Source of the DNA: Bradyrhizobium cajani
Lineage (GTDB): Bacteria > Pseudomonadota > Alphaproteobacteria > Rhizobiales > Xanthobacteraceae
NCBI RefSeq assembly: GCF_009759665.1
Contig: NZ_WQNE01000015.1
Coordinates: 115,195-179,194, forward strand
Reading direction: 5' to 3'
DNA length: 64,000 nt
Positions 44,961-53,465 of this stretch are shown piece by piece; positions within the stretch are counted from its first letter, which is position 1, and every line of letters begins with the position of its first letter. The translations under genes were made by a program, and so were the position numbers. Below the pieces are notes generated by a model. That model was not told the origin of the DNA. It was given only the letters and a program-made list of their open reading frames with translations, and did not search any database.

Positions 44961-45579
44961 GTGCGTTCTCCTCCGTTGATGCTGGATACGAATGACTGCC
45001 AACCGGGCAGCGAGCCCGGGTACAAACCGATCGAAAGTATTGTTGCAGCGCCAAACGCAGGGCGCGGCCGAAGAGAGTTCGCTCGGCCGGGCGTCAGCAA
45101 CCATGGCGAGGCGTGCCGCTCAAATCACGGGCCCATCGGCGGAAACCGGCGGGCGCCTCTCGATGTGACGGAAAGTGATTGCCGCAGTCGCGATGCGCGA
45201 CCGGAGATGCTGCTGCCGGCTCTTCAAGCCCGACGACTGTCCACACGATCGAGTCCCTCAAAATCGGTGCCCTGCAACATCATTGTCTTGGCCAGCGGCC
45301 GCAGCCGGTGGAGGATTACTTAAAGCCTAAAGTATTTCTGGCGGGGCCGTCAACACGTGTCACGGCGCCGTCAGAAAAAAATGTTGTTGCATACAATTCC
45401 ATCAGAGTTCGCCATTTCCTTGATCTCTTCAGCTCGCCGAAAGGGCGTTCTCGCTGCGGTGCGAGAGCGCCCTTCGCAGGTGCTGCTGCGCACATTTGAC
45501 GGGTCAATTAGTTTATGGTTGAAATATATCGTGGCAGCCGACGACCGATCCGCCGATGGACCGTTCGAGGAGAAGGACG
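44961..45579. promoter_or_regulatory. 619-base divergent regulatory region between the transporter operon and the racemase operon
   Basis: No gene is supported. It holds the palindrome TACTT-AAAGCCTA-AAGTA (45316-45333), a minus-strand TATGC-AACAA-CAT (45381-45393) resembling the shared operator of the other two operons, a strong stem-loop (45441-45474) and TTGAC-GG-GTCAA (45496-45507), followed by A/T-rich TTTATGGTTGAAATATAT before the racemase operon. Confidence 0.5.
45441..45474. repeat. Strong stem-loop, 14-bp arms with one mismatch
   Basis: AAGGGCGTTCTCGC and GCGAGAGCGCCCTT pair with a single mismatch around a six-base loop. It lies in the divergent spacer, and no T-run follows, so a terminator role is not clear; it may be a mobile palindromic repeat or an RNA structure. 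Confidence 0.55.
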
Positions 45580-46362
45580 ATGCGCATCTTCTGGCAGAGC
45601 TTCGTTGATGCGAGCGTGAACGCGCCCTACATGGCGCTGCTGACAAAATACCTCAACACGATCGCGGCGCCCGGCACGACGGTGCATGTCGAAGGGATTT
45701 CGCCGCCGGACCGCGAGTTCGGACGGCTCGCCGAACTGCGCTGCGCGGTCCAGGCCATCGACAATGGCATCGCGGCCGAGGAGAGTGGGTTCGACGCCTT
45801 CGTCATGGGACATTTCCAGGATCCCGGCCTCTACGAGCTTCGTTCGACGCTCGCCATTCCCGTGATCGGGACCGGCGAGGCGACGCTGCTTGCGGCATCG
45901 CAGCTTGGCCGGCGCCTGGGTCTCGTCACGCTCGATCCCGTCTTCGAAGTCTGGCACTACGAGCAGGCCGAACGTTACGGCCTCGGTGACCGCGTCGTTC
46001 ACGTGACCGGCATGGGCTGCAAGCCCGAGGATTTTGCCGATGCGTTCGCAGGCGATGAAGCGGCACAGGCCCGCATGATCAGGGATTTCGTCGCCTGCGC
46101 GCTGCCGCTGACGGAGCGGGGCGCCGATGTGGTGATTCCGGCCGGCGTTCTTCCCGGCCTCTTGATTGGACGCGAGCACGGCCTGAAGGTCGGGCATGCC
46201 CCTGTCGTCAATTGTGCAGCCGTGGCGCTCAAGAGCGCCGAGATGTGGGTGCAGCTCAGGCGGCTCAATGGCACCGAGCCCAGCCGCGGGCCGAGCTTCA
46301 GTCGCGCCAGCGATCTGGCCCGCAGTGACTTTCGCGCCATGCTCGCACGCAACAAGCGTTAG
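45580..46362 (+). CDS. Asp/Glu/hydantoin racemase family protein
   Basis: A 260-residue protein of the Asp/Glu racemase fold: MRIFWQSFVDASVNAPYMAL at the start, FVMGHFQDPGLYELRS in the first half and ADVVIPAGVLPGLLIG in the second. The usual cysteine pair of the family is not clear: Cys is absent at the first site (GHFQDPG) and at the second (PAGVLP), so racemisation by the standard two-cysteine mechanism is doubtful. The ATG at 45580 follows GAGGAGAAGG. It is the first gene of a seven-gene operon and may act on a chiral or cyclic intermediate such as dioxindole-3-acetate (inference). Confidence 0.75.
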   Translation: MRIFWQSFVDASVNAPYMALLTKYLNTIAAPGTTVHVEGISPPDREFGRLAELRCAVQAIDNGIAAEESGFDAFVMGHFQDPGLYELRSTLAIPVIGTGEATLLAASQLGRRLGLVTLDPVFEVWHYEQAERYGLGDRVVHVTGMGCKPEDFADAFAGDEAAQARMIRDFVACALPLTERGADVVIPAGVLPGLLIGREHGLKVGHAPVVNCAAVALKSAEMWVQLRRLNGTEPSRGPSFSRASDLARSDFRAMLARNKR

Positions 46363-46397
46363 GGCCGGGCGCAGCGCCGAGTTCTGGAGAACGAGAC

Positions 46398-46826
46398 ATG
46401 ATGACACCCGAGAAGATCCTGTACGAGACCGAGGTGACGGCCACCGGTGGCCGCGACGGCAAGGCGGCGAGCGCGGATGGTCTGCTATCGGTCTCGCTGT
46501 CCTTGCCGAAATCGATGGGCGGCCCCGGCGGCGAGGGGACCAATCCGGAGCAGCTCTTTGCGGCCGGCTATGCCGCGTGCTTTCTTGGCGCGGTCAAGCT
46601 GGTGGCGCGCACCCGGAAGGTCGTGCCGTCCGCCGAGCCGTCCGTGACGGCGAAGGTCGCGATGGGACCGGTCGCGGTCGGCTATGCACTCGCCGTCGAC
46701 TTGAAGGTCAGTCTGCCCGGGGTCGAGAAAGCCGTCGCCGAGGAAGTCGTCGCCGGTGCGCATGAGCGTTGTCCCTATTCGAACGCGACACGCGGCAATA
46801 TCGACGTCAGGCTGACGGTGAGCTGA
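46398..46826 (+). CDS. ohr: Organic hydroperoxide resistance protein (Ohr/OsmC family)
   Basis: A 142-residue thiol peroxidase. The two reactive cysteines are in AAGYAACFLGA and HERCPYSNATRGN, exactly as in Ohr, and TNPEQLFAAGYAA is the family signature. Paired ATGs at 46398/46401. Its place inside the catabolic operon suggests protection from peroxides formed by oxygenase uncoupling. No OhrR-type gene is adjacent, although three MarR proteins lie in the region. Confidence 0.92.
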   Translation: MMTPEKILYETEVTATGGRDGKAASADGLLSVSLSLPKSMGGPGGEGTNPEQLFAAGYAACFLGAVKLVARTRKVVPSAEPSVTAKVAMGPVAVGYALAVDLKVSLPGVEKAVAEEVVAGAHERCPYSNATRGNIDVRLTVS

Positions 46827-46838
46827 GGCGGGCGACCG

Positions 46839-48017
46839 GTGACGAACTCCCAGCGCACACCCTACGACGGCATCGTGATGGCGGCTCCCGTCACGATTCC
46901 CTATGTGCGCTATTCCATCGAGAGTGCGCAATGGTGGATCGGCCGCGCGCTCGGCGCGCTCGTGGCCCAGGCCGGCATCAAGGCCTCCGATATCGACGGC
47001 CTCTGCGTCTCGAGCTTCACCATGGGCACCGACAGCGGCATCGGGCTCACGCAGCATTTCGGTCTCTGCGTGCGCTGGCTCGACACGATCCCGCTCGGCG
47101 GTGCCAGCGCCATTGCAGGCTTGCGAAAGGCTGCGCGCGCCGTCCAGGCCCGTGACGCCGACATCGTCGCCTGCGTGGCGGGCGACACCAACCATGTCGA
47201 TTCCTTCCGCCTGACGCTCGAGAATTTCTCGCGCTTCAACCAGGACGCCGTCTACCCCTACGGCGCGGGCGGCGCCAACGCGAGCTTCGCGCTGATTGCG
47301 CGCAACTACATGCGGACCTTCGGCGTCTCGCGCGAGGACGTCGGCAGGATCGCGGTCGCCCAGCGCGCCAATGCGCTGCGCAATCCGCACGCCCTGATGA
47401 AAACGCCGCTGACGCTCGAGCAATATCTGGCGGCCCGGCCGATTTCCGATCCGATCCACCTCTTCGATTGCGTGATGCCCTGCGCCGGCGCAGAAGCCTT
47501 TCTGGTGATGCGCGAGGAGACCGCTGCATCGCTCGGGCTGCCCGCGGCCCGACTGCTATCGACGATCGAGCGGCACAACGCCTTTGCCGACGATCCGATG
47601 CAGGTGCGCGGTGGCTGGGCGATGGACGTCGGCGAGCTCTATGCCATGGCCGCCGTGAATCCCGACGATCTCGACATCGTCCAGACTTACGATGACTATC
47701 CCGTCATCACGATGATGCAGTTCGAGGATCTCGGCTTCTGCAGGAAAGGTGAGGGCGCGGAATTCGTCCGCGCGCACGATCTCACCATCGACGGCGACTT
47801 CCCGCACAATACCTCTGGCGGGCAGCTCTCCGTCGGGCAGGCTGGTGCCGCCGGTGCCTATCTCGGCCTCGTCGAGGGGCTGCGGCAGGTGCTGGGAGCC
47901 GCGGGCCCCACGCAGGTCAGGAATGCGCGCCTCGGCTTGGCCTCCGGGTTCGGTATGATCAATTATGACCGTGGACTCGCTTCGGGTGCCGCGATCTTTG
48001 CAGGGCCGTCACGATGA
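46839..48017 (+). CDS. Thiolase-superfamily protein (SCP2/Ltp type) lacking the usual catalytic Cys and His
   Basis: A 392-residue thiolase-fold protein. At the nucleophile position, where thiolases read xxCxSG, it has IPLGGASAIAG, so the cysteine is absent; at the GHP motif it reads NTSGGQLSVGQAGAAG, so the histidine is glutamine. Normal thiolysis is therefore unlikely. In steroid side-chain degradation, Ltp2-type thiolase-like proteins pair with a DUF35 domain and act as retro-aldolases; the next gene encodes such a DUF35 domain. I propose retro-aldol cleavage of a beta-hydroxyacyl-CoA (dioxindole-3-acetyl-CoA to isatin plus acetyl-CoA). The GTG start follows GAGGCGGGCG. Confidence 0.8.
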   Translation: MTNSQRTPYDGIVMAAPVTIPYVRYSIESAQWWIGRALGALVAQAGIKASDIDGLCVSSFTMGTDSGIGLTQHFGLCVRWLDTIPLGGASAIAGLRKAARAVQARDADIVACVAGDTNHVDSFRLTLENFSRFNQDAVYPYGAGGANASFALIARNYMRTFGVSREDVGRIAVAQRANALRNPHALMKTPLTLEQYLAARPISDPIHLFDCVMPCAGAEAFLVMREETAASLGLPAARLLSTIERHNAFADDPMQVRGGWAMDVGELYAMAAVNPDDLDIVQTYDDYPVITMMQFEDLGFCRKGEGAEFVRAHDLTIDGDFPHNTSGGQLSVGQAGAAGAYLGLVEGLRQVLGAAGPTQVRNARLGLASGFGMINYDRGLASGAAIFAGPSR

Positions 48018-49255
48018 TCGAGCCGATCAAGCCGCCCCGGCGCAAAAACCCGCTGCTGCGGACGCGGCTTCCCGCGTCGCCACCGAGGCCGCGCAGCCGG
48101 ACATCGCACGGGTTCACGCGGGCGGCCGCCGAGGGGCGTTTCATGCTCCAGCGCTGCGAGGCCTGCGGCGCTTTCGCTTATCCGGCGCGGGAAGCTTGCC
48201 CGTCCTGCCTGTCGCCTGACCTCGCATTCGCGGACGCTCCGCGTGGCGGCGTGCTTCTGGCCGAGACGACAGCGCGTGTGCCGAGCGACGTCTATTTCCG
48301 CGAACGGGTGCCGTGGCGGATCGGGCTCGTCAAGATGGACTGCGGCCCGACGATCGTCGCGCACCTCCATACCGACTGCGTCGAGGGCGCGCCGGTCCGC
48401 ATGTCGCTTCAACTCGACAAGAGCGGTCAGGCAGTGACCTTTGCCCGACCCGAGGGGGAGACTCCCAACATGGCAGACGACAGGCAGTGGCGGGAAATGA
48501 CGGCCGATCCGAAATTCAGGCGGGTGCTCGTTACCAACGGCCGCAGCGTGATCGGCCAGGAAGCCGTCGTCGCCTTGAAGGCCGCGGGCGCGAAGACCGT
48601 GTTCGTTGGCGTGGCCGAACCCTGGCGGCCGTTTGCCGGTGAAGATCTGCTGCGCCGGCAGGAGGGCGTTGAGGTCGTCACGCTCGATGCGGCCGACGAA
48701 AAATCTGCTGCCGATCTTGCGGCCGACATCGGCGGCAAGGTGGAAATCCTCGTCAATACGACGGAATATGTGCGAGCGGGTGGCCTGCTCGACCGCAAGG
48801 GGACGAGCATCGCGCGGGACGAGATCGACCAGGCCTATCTCGGCTTCATCAATCTTGCACAGGCCTTCGGGCCCGCCATGCGGATGCGCGGCGCCGACGG
48901 CATCAACAACAGCGTCGCTTGGGTCAACATTCTGTCGGTCTATGCGCTTGCGAACTGGCCGGCCTTTGGCGCCTACTCGGCCTCGCAGGCCGCGTGCCTG
49001 TCGCTGTCGCACTGCCTTCGCGCGGAGCTGAGGCCGGGCGGCATCAAGGTCATGAATCTCTTCACCGGGCCCGTCGACACCGAATGGTTCCAGACCGTGC
49101 CGCCGCCGAAGGTCGCGCCGCGCGCGGTCGCGCAGGCGATCGTGTCGGGGCTGAAAAACGGGCTCGAAGAGATGTATGTCGGAGACGTTGCCGAAGAGAT
49201 CCGGCAGCGTCTCGCGGCCAATCCGAAAGCGCTCGAGCGCGAGCTCGACAGGTGA
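48014..49255 (+). CDS. Fusion of a DUF35 (zinc ribbon/OB-fold) domain with a degenerate short-chain dehydrogenase
   Basis: A 413-residue fusion that overlaps the thiolase-like gene by four bases. Residues about 40-150 hold the zinc ribbon CEACGAF ... CPSC and the OB-fold (GLVKMDCGPTIVAHL). Residues about 170-413 are an SDR, but the cofactor motif is TNGRSVIGQ instead of TGxxxGIG, and the active-site motif is YSASQ, with the catalytic lysine replaced by glutamine, so this half is probably not a standard dehydrogenase. DUF35 partners of thiolase-like proteins support the acyl-CoA reaction; the SDR half may help bind a ketone such as isatin (inference). Confidence 0.8.
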   Translation: MIEPIKPPRRKNPLLRTRLPASPPRPRSRTSHGFTRAAAEGRFMLQRCEACGAFAYPAREACPSCLSPDLAFADAPRGGVLLAETTARVPSDVYFRERVPWRIGLVKMDCGPTIVAHLHTDCVEGAPVRMSLQLDKSGQAVTFARPEGETPNMADDRQWREMTADPKFRRVLVTNGRSVIGQEAVVALKAAGAKTVFVGVAEPWRPFAGEDLLRRQEGVEVVTLDAADEKSAADLAADIGGKVEILVNTTEYVRAGGLLDRKGTSIARDEIDQAYLGFINLAQAFGPAMRMRGADGINNSVAWVNILSVYALANWPAFGAYSASQAACLSLSHCLRAELRPGGIKVMNLFTGPVDTEWFQTVPPPKVAPRAVAQAIVSGLKNGLEEMYVGDVAEEIRQRLAANPKALERELDR

Positions 49256-49289
49256 AGGACGGATTTCAACCAAGCCGGAGGACGTGACA

Positions 49290-50072
49290 ATGCAAAGCAA
49301 GAATCTCCTGGAGCTGGCCGGTGCGATTTCTTCCGGCGCGGTGCGCGTCGTCGATCTGACCTTCACGCTCAGTCCGGATTTTCCGGTCATCGTGCTGCCG
49401 CCGGAATTCGGCCAGGCGGCGCCGGTGCGCATCCAGGAGATCTCGCGATACGATGGTCGTGGTCCCGCCTGGTACTGGAACAACGTGACGTTTGGTGAAC
49501 ACACCGGCACGCATTTCGATGCGCCGATCCACTGGTTCACCGGCAAGGATCTGCCGAACAACGCCGTCGACACGATGCCGGCCAAGGACATGATCGCTCC
49601 GGCCTGCGTCATCGACTGCTCCGCGGAAGCGGCGCAGGATCCCGACTTCGTGCTGACGGTGCCGATCGTCGAGGCCTGGGAAGGCAAGCATGGACGCATT
49701 CCCGCGCGTCACTGGGTCCTGCTGCGCACCGACTGGTCGAAGAAGGGCTGGCGCGACTATTCCAACCTCAGGGATGACGGCGCGCACACACCGGGCCCGA
49801 ACCCGGCCGTGATGAAGTGGCTGGTGGAGGAGCGCGGCATCATCGGTTTCGGCACCGAGACCATCGGCACCGATGCCGGGCAGGCCGGACATTTCGAGCC
49901 GCCTTATCCCGCGCATCACTTCCTGCACGGCGCCGGCCGCTACGGCCTGCAATGCCTTTGCAACCTCGACCAGCTTCCCGCCACCGGCGCCGTCATCGTG
50001 GCCTCGCCCCTGAAGATCCAGAACGGCTCCGGCAGTCCGCTCCGGGTCATCGCGCTGGTTGGGTCGAACTAA
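49290..50072 (+). CDS. Isatin hydrolase-like metal-dependent cyclase-family hydrolase
   Basis: A 260-residue protein of the cyclase/kynurenine formamidase group. The metal-binding motif is EHTGTHFDAPIHW, matching HxGTHxDxPxH, and VLLRTDWSKKGW, with FGTETIGTDAG near the end, is the isatin hydrolase pattern known from Labrenzia and Bradyrhizobium enzymes. GGAGG lies before the ATG at 49290; the open frame upstream overlaps the previous gene. It should open the lactam ring of isatin to give isatinate (2-aminophenylglyoxylate). Kynurenine formamidase is the main alternative, but no tryptophan-2,3-dioxygenase is in the window. Confidence 0.85.
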   Translation: MQSKNLLELAGAISSGAVRVVDLTFTLSPDFPVIVLPPEFGQAAPVRIQEISRYDGRGPAWYWNNVTFGEHTGTHFDAPIHWFTGKDLPNNAVDTMPAKDMIAPACVIDCSAEAAQDPDFVLTVPIVEAWEGKHGRIPARHWVLLRTDWSKKGWRDYSNLRDDGAHTPGPNPAVMKWLVEERGIIGFGTETIGTDAGQAGHFEPPYPAHHFLHGAGRYGLQCLCNLDQLPATGAVIVASPLKIQNGSGSPLRVIALVGSN

Positions 50073-50132
50073 CCAAGCGTGACGCTCGCCGAACGAGACA
50101 AGAGAAGAAGCCACTCCCGAAAGACAGGTGCC

Positions 50133-51290
50133 ATGAACTTGATGAAGAGCCTATTGGCCTCCACCGTGCTGCTCATTGCCGTGCCAGAGATCGCGCAGGC
50201 GGACATTCTCGTCGGCTTCGTGACCGGCCTCAGCGGACCGGTGTCGTCGATCGGGATTCCGAACGGGAAGGGGATCGCGGCGGGCCAAGCCTATATCGGC
50301 GAGGTTGGTGGCGAGAAGCTTCGCCTGATTCAGCTCGACGATGGCTCCGATCCGACGGCGTCGGCGCGCAATGCGCGCAAGCTCGTCGAGCAGGAGAAGG
50401 TCGACGTTCTCATCGGCACGTCGGGAGCGCCTCAGACGCTGGCGATGGCGACCGCGGCGATCGAGATGAAGATCCCGATGATCGCGGTGTCCCCGATCGC
50501 GCCGGTACCGGCCGGCGATGGCGGTCCCTGGGTCGTGCAGACGCCGCAGCCGACGCCGCTGCTCGTCCAGGGCATCGTCGATCACATGAAGGCGCACCGG
50601 CTGAAAACCGTGGCCTTCATCGGGTTCTCCGATGCGTTCGGCGACCTCATGTACACCTCGCTCGAGCAGAGCGCGAAGGCGGCCGACATCAAGGTCATCG
50701 CGAACGAACGATATGCGCGATCGGATTCCTCGGTGACCGCGCAGGTGCTGCGCGCGCTCGCGGCGCGCCCCGACGCCATCATGCTCGGCGGCACCGGTAC
50801 GCCCGGCGCGTTGCCGGTCATCGCCCTGTCCGAACGCGGATATAAGGGACCGCTCTACGGCAATCACGGCCTCATCAGCGCCGATTTCCTGCGTCTTGCC
50901 GGCAAGGCTGCCAACGGCATCATCTGCCCGACCGGGCCGGTCACCGCGGCCGAGCAGCTTCCAGCCGCCAATCCAATCCAGAAGGTGGCGCTGGATTTCC
51001 GGGCCGCCTTCGAGAAGGCGAATGGCGAGGTCCCGACGGATTCGTTCTCGTCATACTCCTTTGACGGCTGGCTGGTGTTCGTCGATGCAGCCAAACGCGC
51101 CATGGCATCCGGCGCCAAGGCAGGTACCCCGGAATTCCGTACCGCGCTGCGCGAGGCGCTGTTCACCACCAAGGACGTGGTGGGGACCCAGGGCATCTAC
51201 ACCTATACGCCGGCGGATCGGCACGGCGTCGACACCCGTGCGCGCGTTCTGGTTCAGATCGAAGACGGCAAGTACAAGCTGCTGCCGTGA
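50133..51290 (+). CDS. Liv-type ABC transporter periplasmic binding protein (2)
   Basis: A 385-residue binding protein with a signal peptide (LLASTVLLIAVPEIAQA) and near-identical layout to the copy at 43812 (GFVTGLSGPVSSIGIPNGKG; LIQLDDGSDPTASARNARKL). It has no permease of its own, so it probably feeds the Liv-type transporter encoded at 40258-43777 with a second ligand. The ATG at 50133 is used; the frame opens earlier, at 50079. Confidence 0.88.
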   Translation: MNLMKSLLASTVLLIAVPEIAQADILVGFVTGLSGPVSSIGIPNGKGIAAGQAYIGEVGGEKLRLIQLDDGSDPTASARNARKLVEQEKVDVLIGTSGAPQTLAMATAAIEMKIPMIAVSPIAPVPAGDGGPWVVQTPQPTPLLVQGIVDHMKAHRLKTVAFIGFSDAFGDLMYTSLEQSAKAADIKVIANERYARSDSSVTAQVLRALAARPDAIMLGGTGTPGALPVIALSERGYKGPLYGNHGLISADFLRLAGKAANGIICPTGPVTAAEQLPAANPIQKVALDFRAAFEKANGEVPTDSFSSYSFDGWLVFVDAAKRAMASGAKAGTPEFRTALREALFTTKDVVGTQGIYTYTPADRHGVDTRARVLVQIEDGKYKLLP

Positions 51291-52939
51291 GCGAGGCGCA
51301 CATGGCGGAGCGAGGTGCGTCGTCGAGGATCGGGGAGGCGCCAGCCTGGGCCCGCGCCGTGGAGCTGTTTCCACCATCGGACCGGATCCTCTCCACCATC
51401 CTAACGCGGCAGGCGGAGCGCTACGGCGATCGTGTCCTGCTTGTGTCCGGCGAGACGCGCTGGACTTACGCCCAGGCCGCGGCGGTCGCGGCTGCATCCG
51501 CGCAGGCGCTCGTCGACGCCGGGATCAAGCCCGGCGACCGGGTGGCCCTGATGTGCTCCAACCGGCCGGAGTTTCTTCAGGTCTATCTCGGCTGCGCATG
51601 GCTCGGTGCAATCGTGGTGCCGATCAACACGGCGCTGCGCGGTTTGCAGCTCTCCCACATCTTCCGCAATTCGCAGCCCTCCCTCCTGGTCGTCGAAGCG
51701 GCGTTCCTTGCCGCGATCGACACGGTCGAGGCGGACGTCGAGCTTCCCTCTCAGGCCTGGATGATCGGGACTGCCGCCGAGACAGGCAACACGAAGATCT
51801 CGCCGGTTCCGCTACCCGCTCTGAACGATCGAGCGTCCGCGAGCCATGTGCGGCCTGGCGACACCGTGGCCATTCTCTATACGTCAGGCACCACAGGCCC
51901 CGCCAAGGGCGTGTGCTGTCCGCAGGCGCAATTGTTCTGGTGGGGCATCTATTCGGCGCGGGCGCTGGGCATTCGTGAAGGCGATGTGCTGTTCACGACG
52001 CTGCCGCTGTTCCACACCAACGCGCTGAACGCGTTCTATCAGGCCGTCCTGAACGGCTGCACTTACGTGCTGGAGGCGAAATTCTCTGCTTCCGGCTTCT
52101 GGGCTGCGGCGCGGCGGCACGATGCGACCGTCGGCTATCTGCTCGGCGCCATGGCATCGATGCTGCTGGCGCAGCCCGCGACTGGAGACGACAAAGCGCA
52201 TCGGCTTCGCGTCGCGCTCGGGGGCGGCGTGCCGCCGCAGATCCACGGGCCGTTTTTCGAGCGGTTCGGTGTGCCACTGGTCGATGGCTATGGATCGACG
52301 GAGACCAATTTCGTGTTCGCAGGCCCGATCCCGTCCGATCGCCCGGGGACGATGGGATATCTTGCTGAAGGCATCGAAGCCCGGATCGTCGACGCAGACG
52401 ATTCAGAGGTTCCCGAAGGGCAGGCTGGGGAGCTGCTGCTGCGCGCCAGCGAGCCCTTTGCGTTCGCGACCGGCTATTTCCGCATGCCGGAGAAGACGGT
52501 CGAGGCCTGGCGAAACCTCTGGTTCCACTCCGGTGATCGCGTGGTCCGCGATCCGGACAGGCATTATCGCTTCATCGATCGCATGAAGGATTCGATCCGC
52601 AGGCGCGGCGAGAACGTCTCTTCATGGGAGGTGGAGCAGGCCATCCAGTCCCATCCCGCCGTTGCAGCCTGCGCGATCTACCCGCTGCCGTCGGAATTGG
52701 GCGAGGACGAGGTTGCAGTCGCGATCCTGCCGGAGCCCGGCCAATCGATCGCGCCGATCGAAATCATCCGTCATTGCGAAGGGAGGATCGCCTATTTCGC
52801 CATTCCCCGCTACGTGCGGATCGTGAGCCAGATGCCTCTGACGGAGAACGGCAAGATCAAGAAGGGCGTGCTGCGCGAGGCAGGCGTGACGACGGATATC
52901 TGGGACCGCGAGGCGGCCGGAATCAAAGTGCGGCGCTAA
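51287..52939 (+). CDS. AMP-forming acyl/aryl-CoA ligase (2)
   Basis: A 550-residue ANL enzyme: YTSGTTGPAKG, DGYGSTETN, WFHSGDRV and the catalytic region LTENGKIKKGVLRE. The GTG start overlaps the binding-protein stop by three bases; ATG at 51302 is an alternative. It is the last gene of the operon that starts with the racemase. In the proposed route it could activate dioxindole-3-acetate for the retro-aldol step, leaving the ligase at 24384 for anthranilate or another acid, or the other way round. Confidence 0.88.
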   Translation: MSEAHMAERGASSRIGEAPAWARAVELFPPSDRILSTILTRQAERYGDRVLLVSGETRWTYAQAAAVAAASAQALVDAGIKPGDRVALMCSNRPEFLQVYLGCAWLGAIVVPINTALRGLQLSHIFRNSQPSLLVVEAAFLAAIDTVEADVELPSQAWMIGTAAETGNTKISPVPLPALNDRASASHVRPGDTVAILYTSGTTGPAKGVCCPQAQLFWWGIYSARALGIREGDVLFTTLPLFHTNALNAFYQAVLNGCTYVLEAKFSASGFWAAARRHDATVGYLLGAMASMLLAQPATGDDKAHRLRVALGGGVPPQIHGPFFERFGVPLVDGYGSTETNFVFAGPIPSDRPGTMGYLAEGIEARIVDADDSEVPEGQAGELLLRASEPFAFATGYFRMPEKTVEAWRNLWFHSGDRVVRDPDRHYRFIDRMKDSIRRRGENVSSWEVEQAIQSHPAVAACAIYPLPSELGEDEVAVAILPEPGQSIAPIEIIRHCEGRIAYFAIPRYVRIVSQMPLTENGKIKKGVLREAGVTTDIWDREAAGIKVRR

Positions 52940-52958
52940 CGTCTGGCGTCGCGGGCCT

Positions 52959-53465
52959 TCACGGCTTGTCCAGCGAGTCCCGGACGACGCCCTTGAGCTG
53001 GTCGAGCTCGCCGATCAACCCGTCGAGCCTGTCAGTCGGGAATTCGGCCAGCAACTCCGCGAGCCATGAGCCATGGCTCTTCGCCATGCGCCGGAAGGCC
53101 TTTCGGCCCTCGACCGTCATGCAGACGATCTGCACGCGGCGGTCGAGCGTCGACGGCGTGCGGGTGATGTAGCCGTCCTCGACCAGGCGGTCCACGATCG
53201 GCGTCAGGTTCCCGGCCGACACCATCAGGCGCTTGGGCAGCTCGCCCAGCACCAGCCCGCTCGGCTCGCGGTCGAGCTGGGCCAGAACGTCGAAGCGCGG
53301 CATCGTGAAATCGAATTCCTCGCGAAACCGGCGCCGCAGTTCGCCCTCGATCAGGGTCGTGCAGGCCAGCAGCCGAAGCCAGAGCCGTGTTTGGGCCCTG
53401 TACTCGGCCTCCTGGTCGGCCCCATTCTTGGGCGAAACAGGCGGGGACTCCTTCGCGAGTGCCAA
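52959..53465 (-). CDS. MarR-family transcriptional regulator (C)
   Basis: A 168-residue MarR protein: FDVLAQLDREPSGLVLGELP, recognition region VSAGNLTPIVDRLVEDGYI and wing TLDRRVQIVCMTVEGRKAF. It begins at TTG with AGGAG nine bases upstream. It is divergent from the aminobenzoyl-CoA monooxygenase-like gene and converges on the ligase gene. The spacer to the right holds a clear palindrome, so it probably represses the gene at 53776 and maybe itself. Confidence 0.88.
   Translation of the reverse strand: MALAKESPPVSPKNGADQEAEYRAQTRLWLRLLACTTLIEGELRRRFREEFDFTMPRFDVLAQLDREPSGLVLGELPKRLMVSAGNLTPIVDRLVEDGYITRTPSTLDRRVQIVCMTVEGRKAFRRMAKSHGSWLAELLAEFPTDRLDGLIGELDQLKGVVRDSLDKP

Noticed and set aside
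46839..48017. Ordinary acetyl-CoA acetyltransferase
   Set aside because: The nucleophilic cysteine and the GHP histidine appear to be absent, so a normal thiolase label would mislead.
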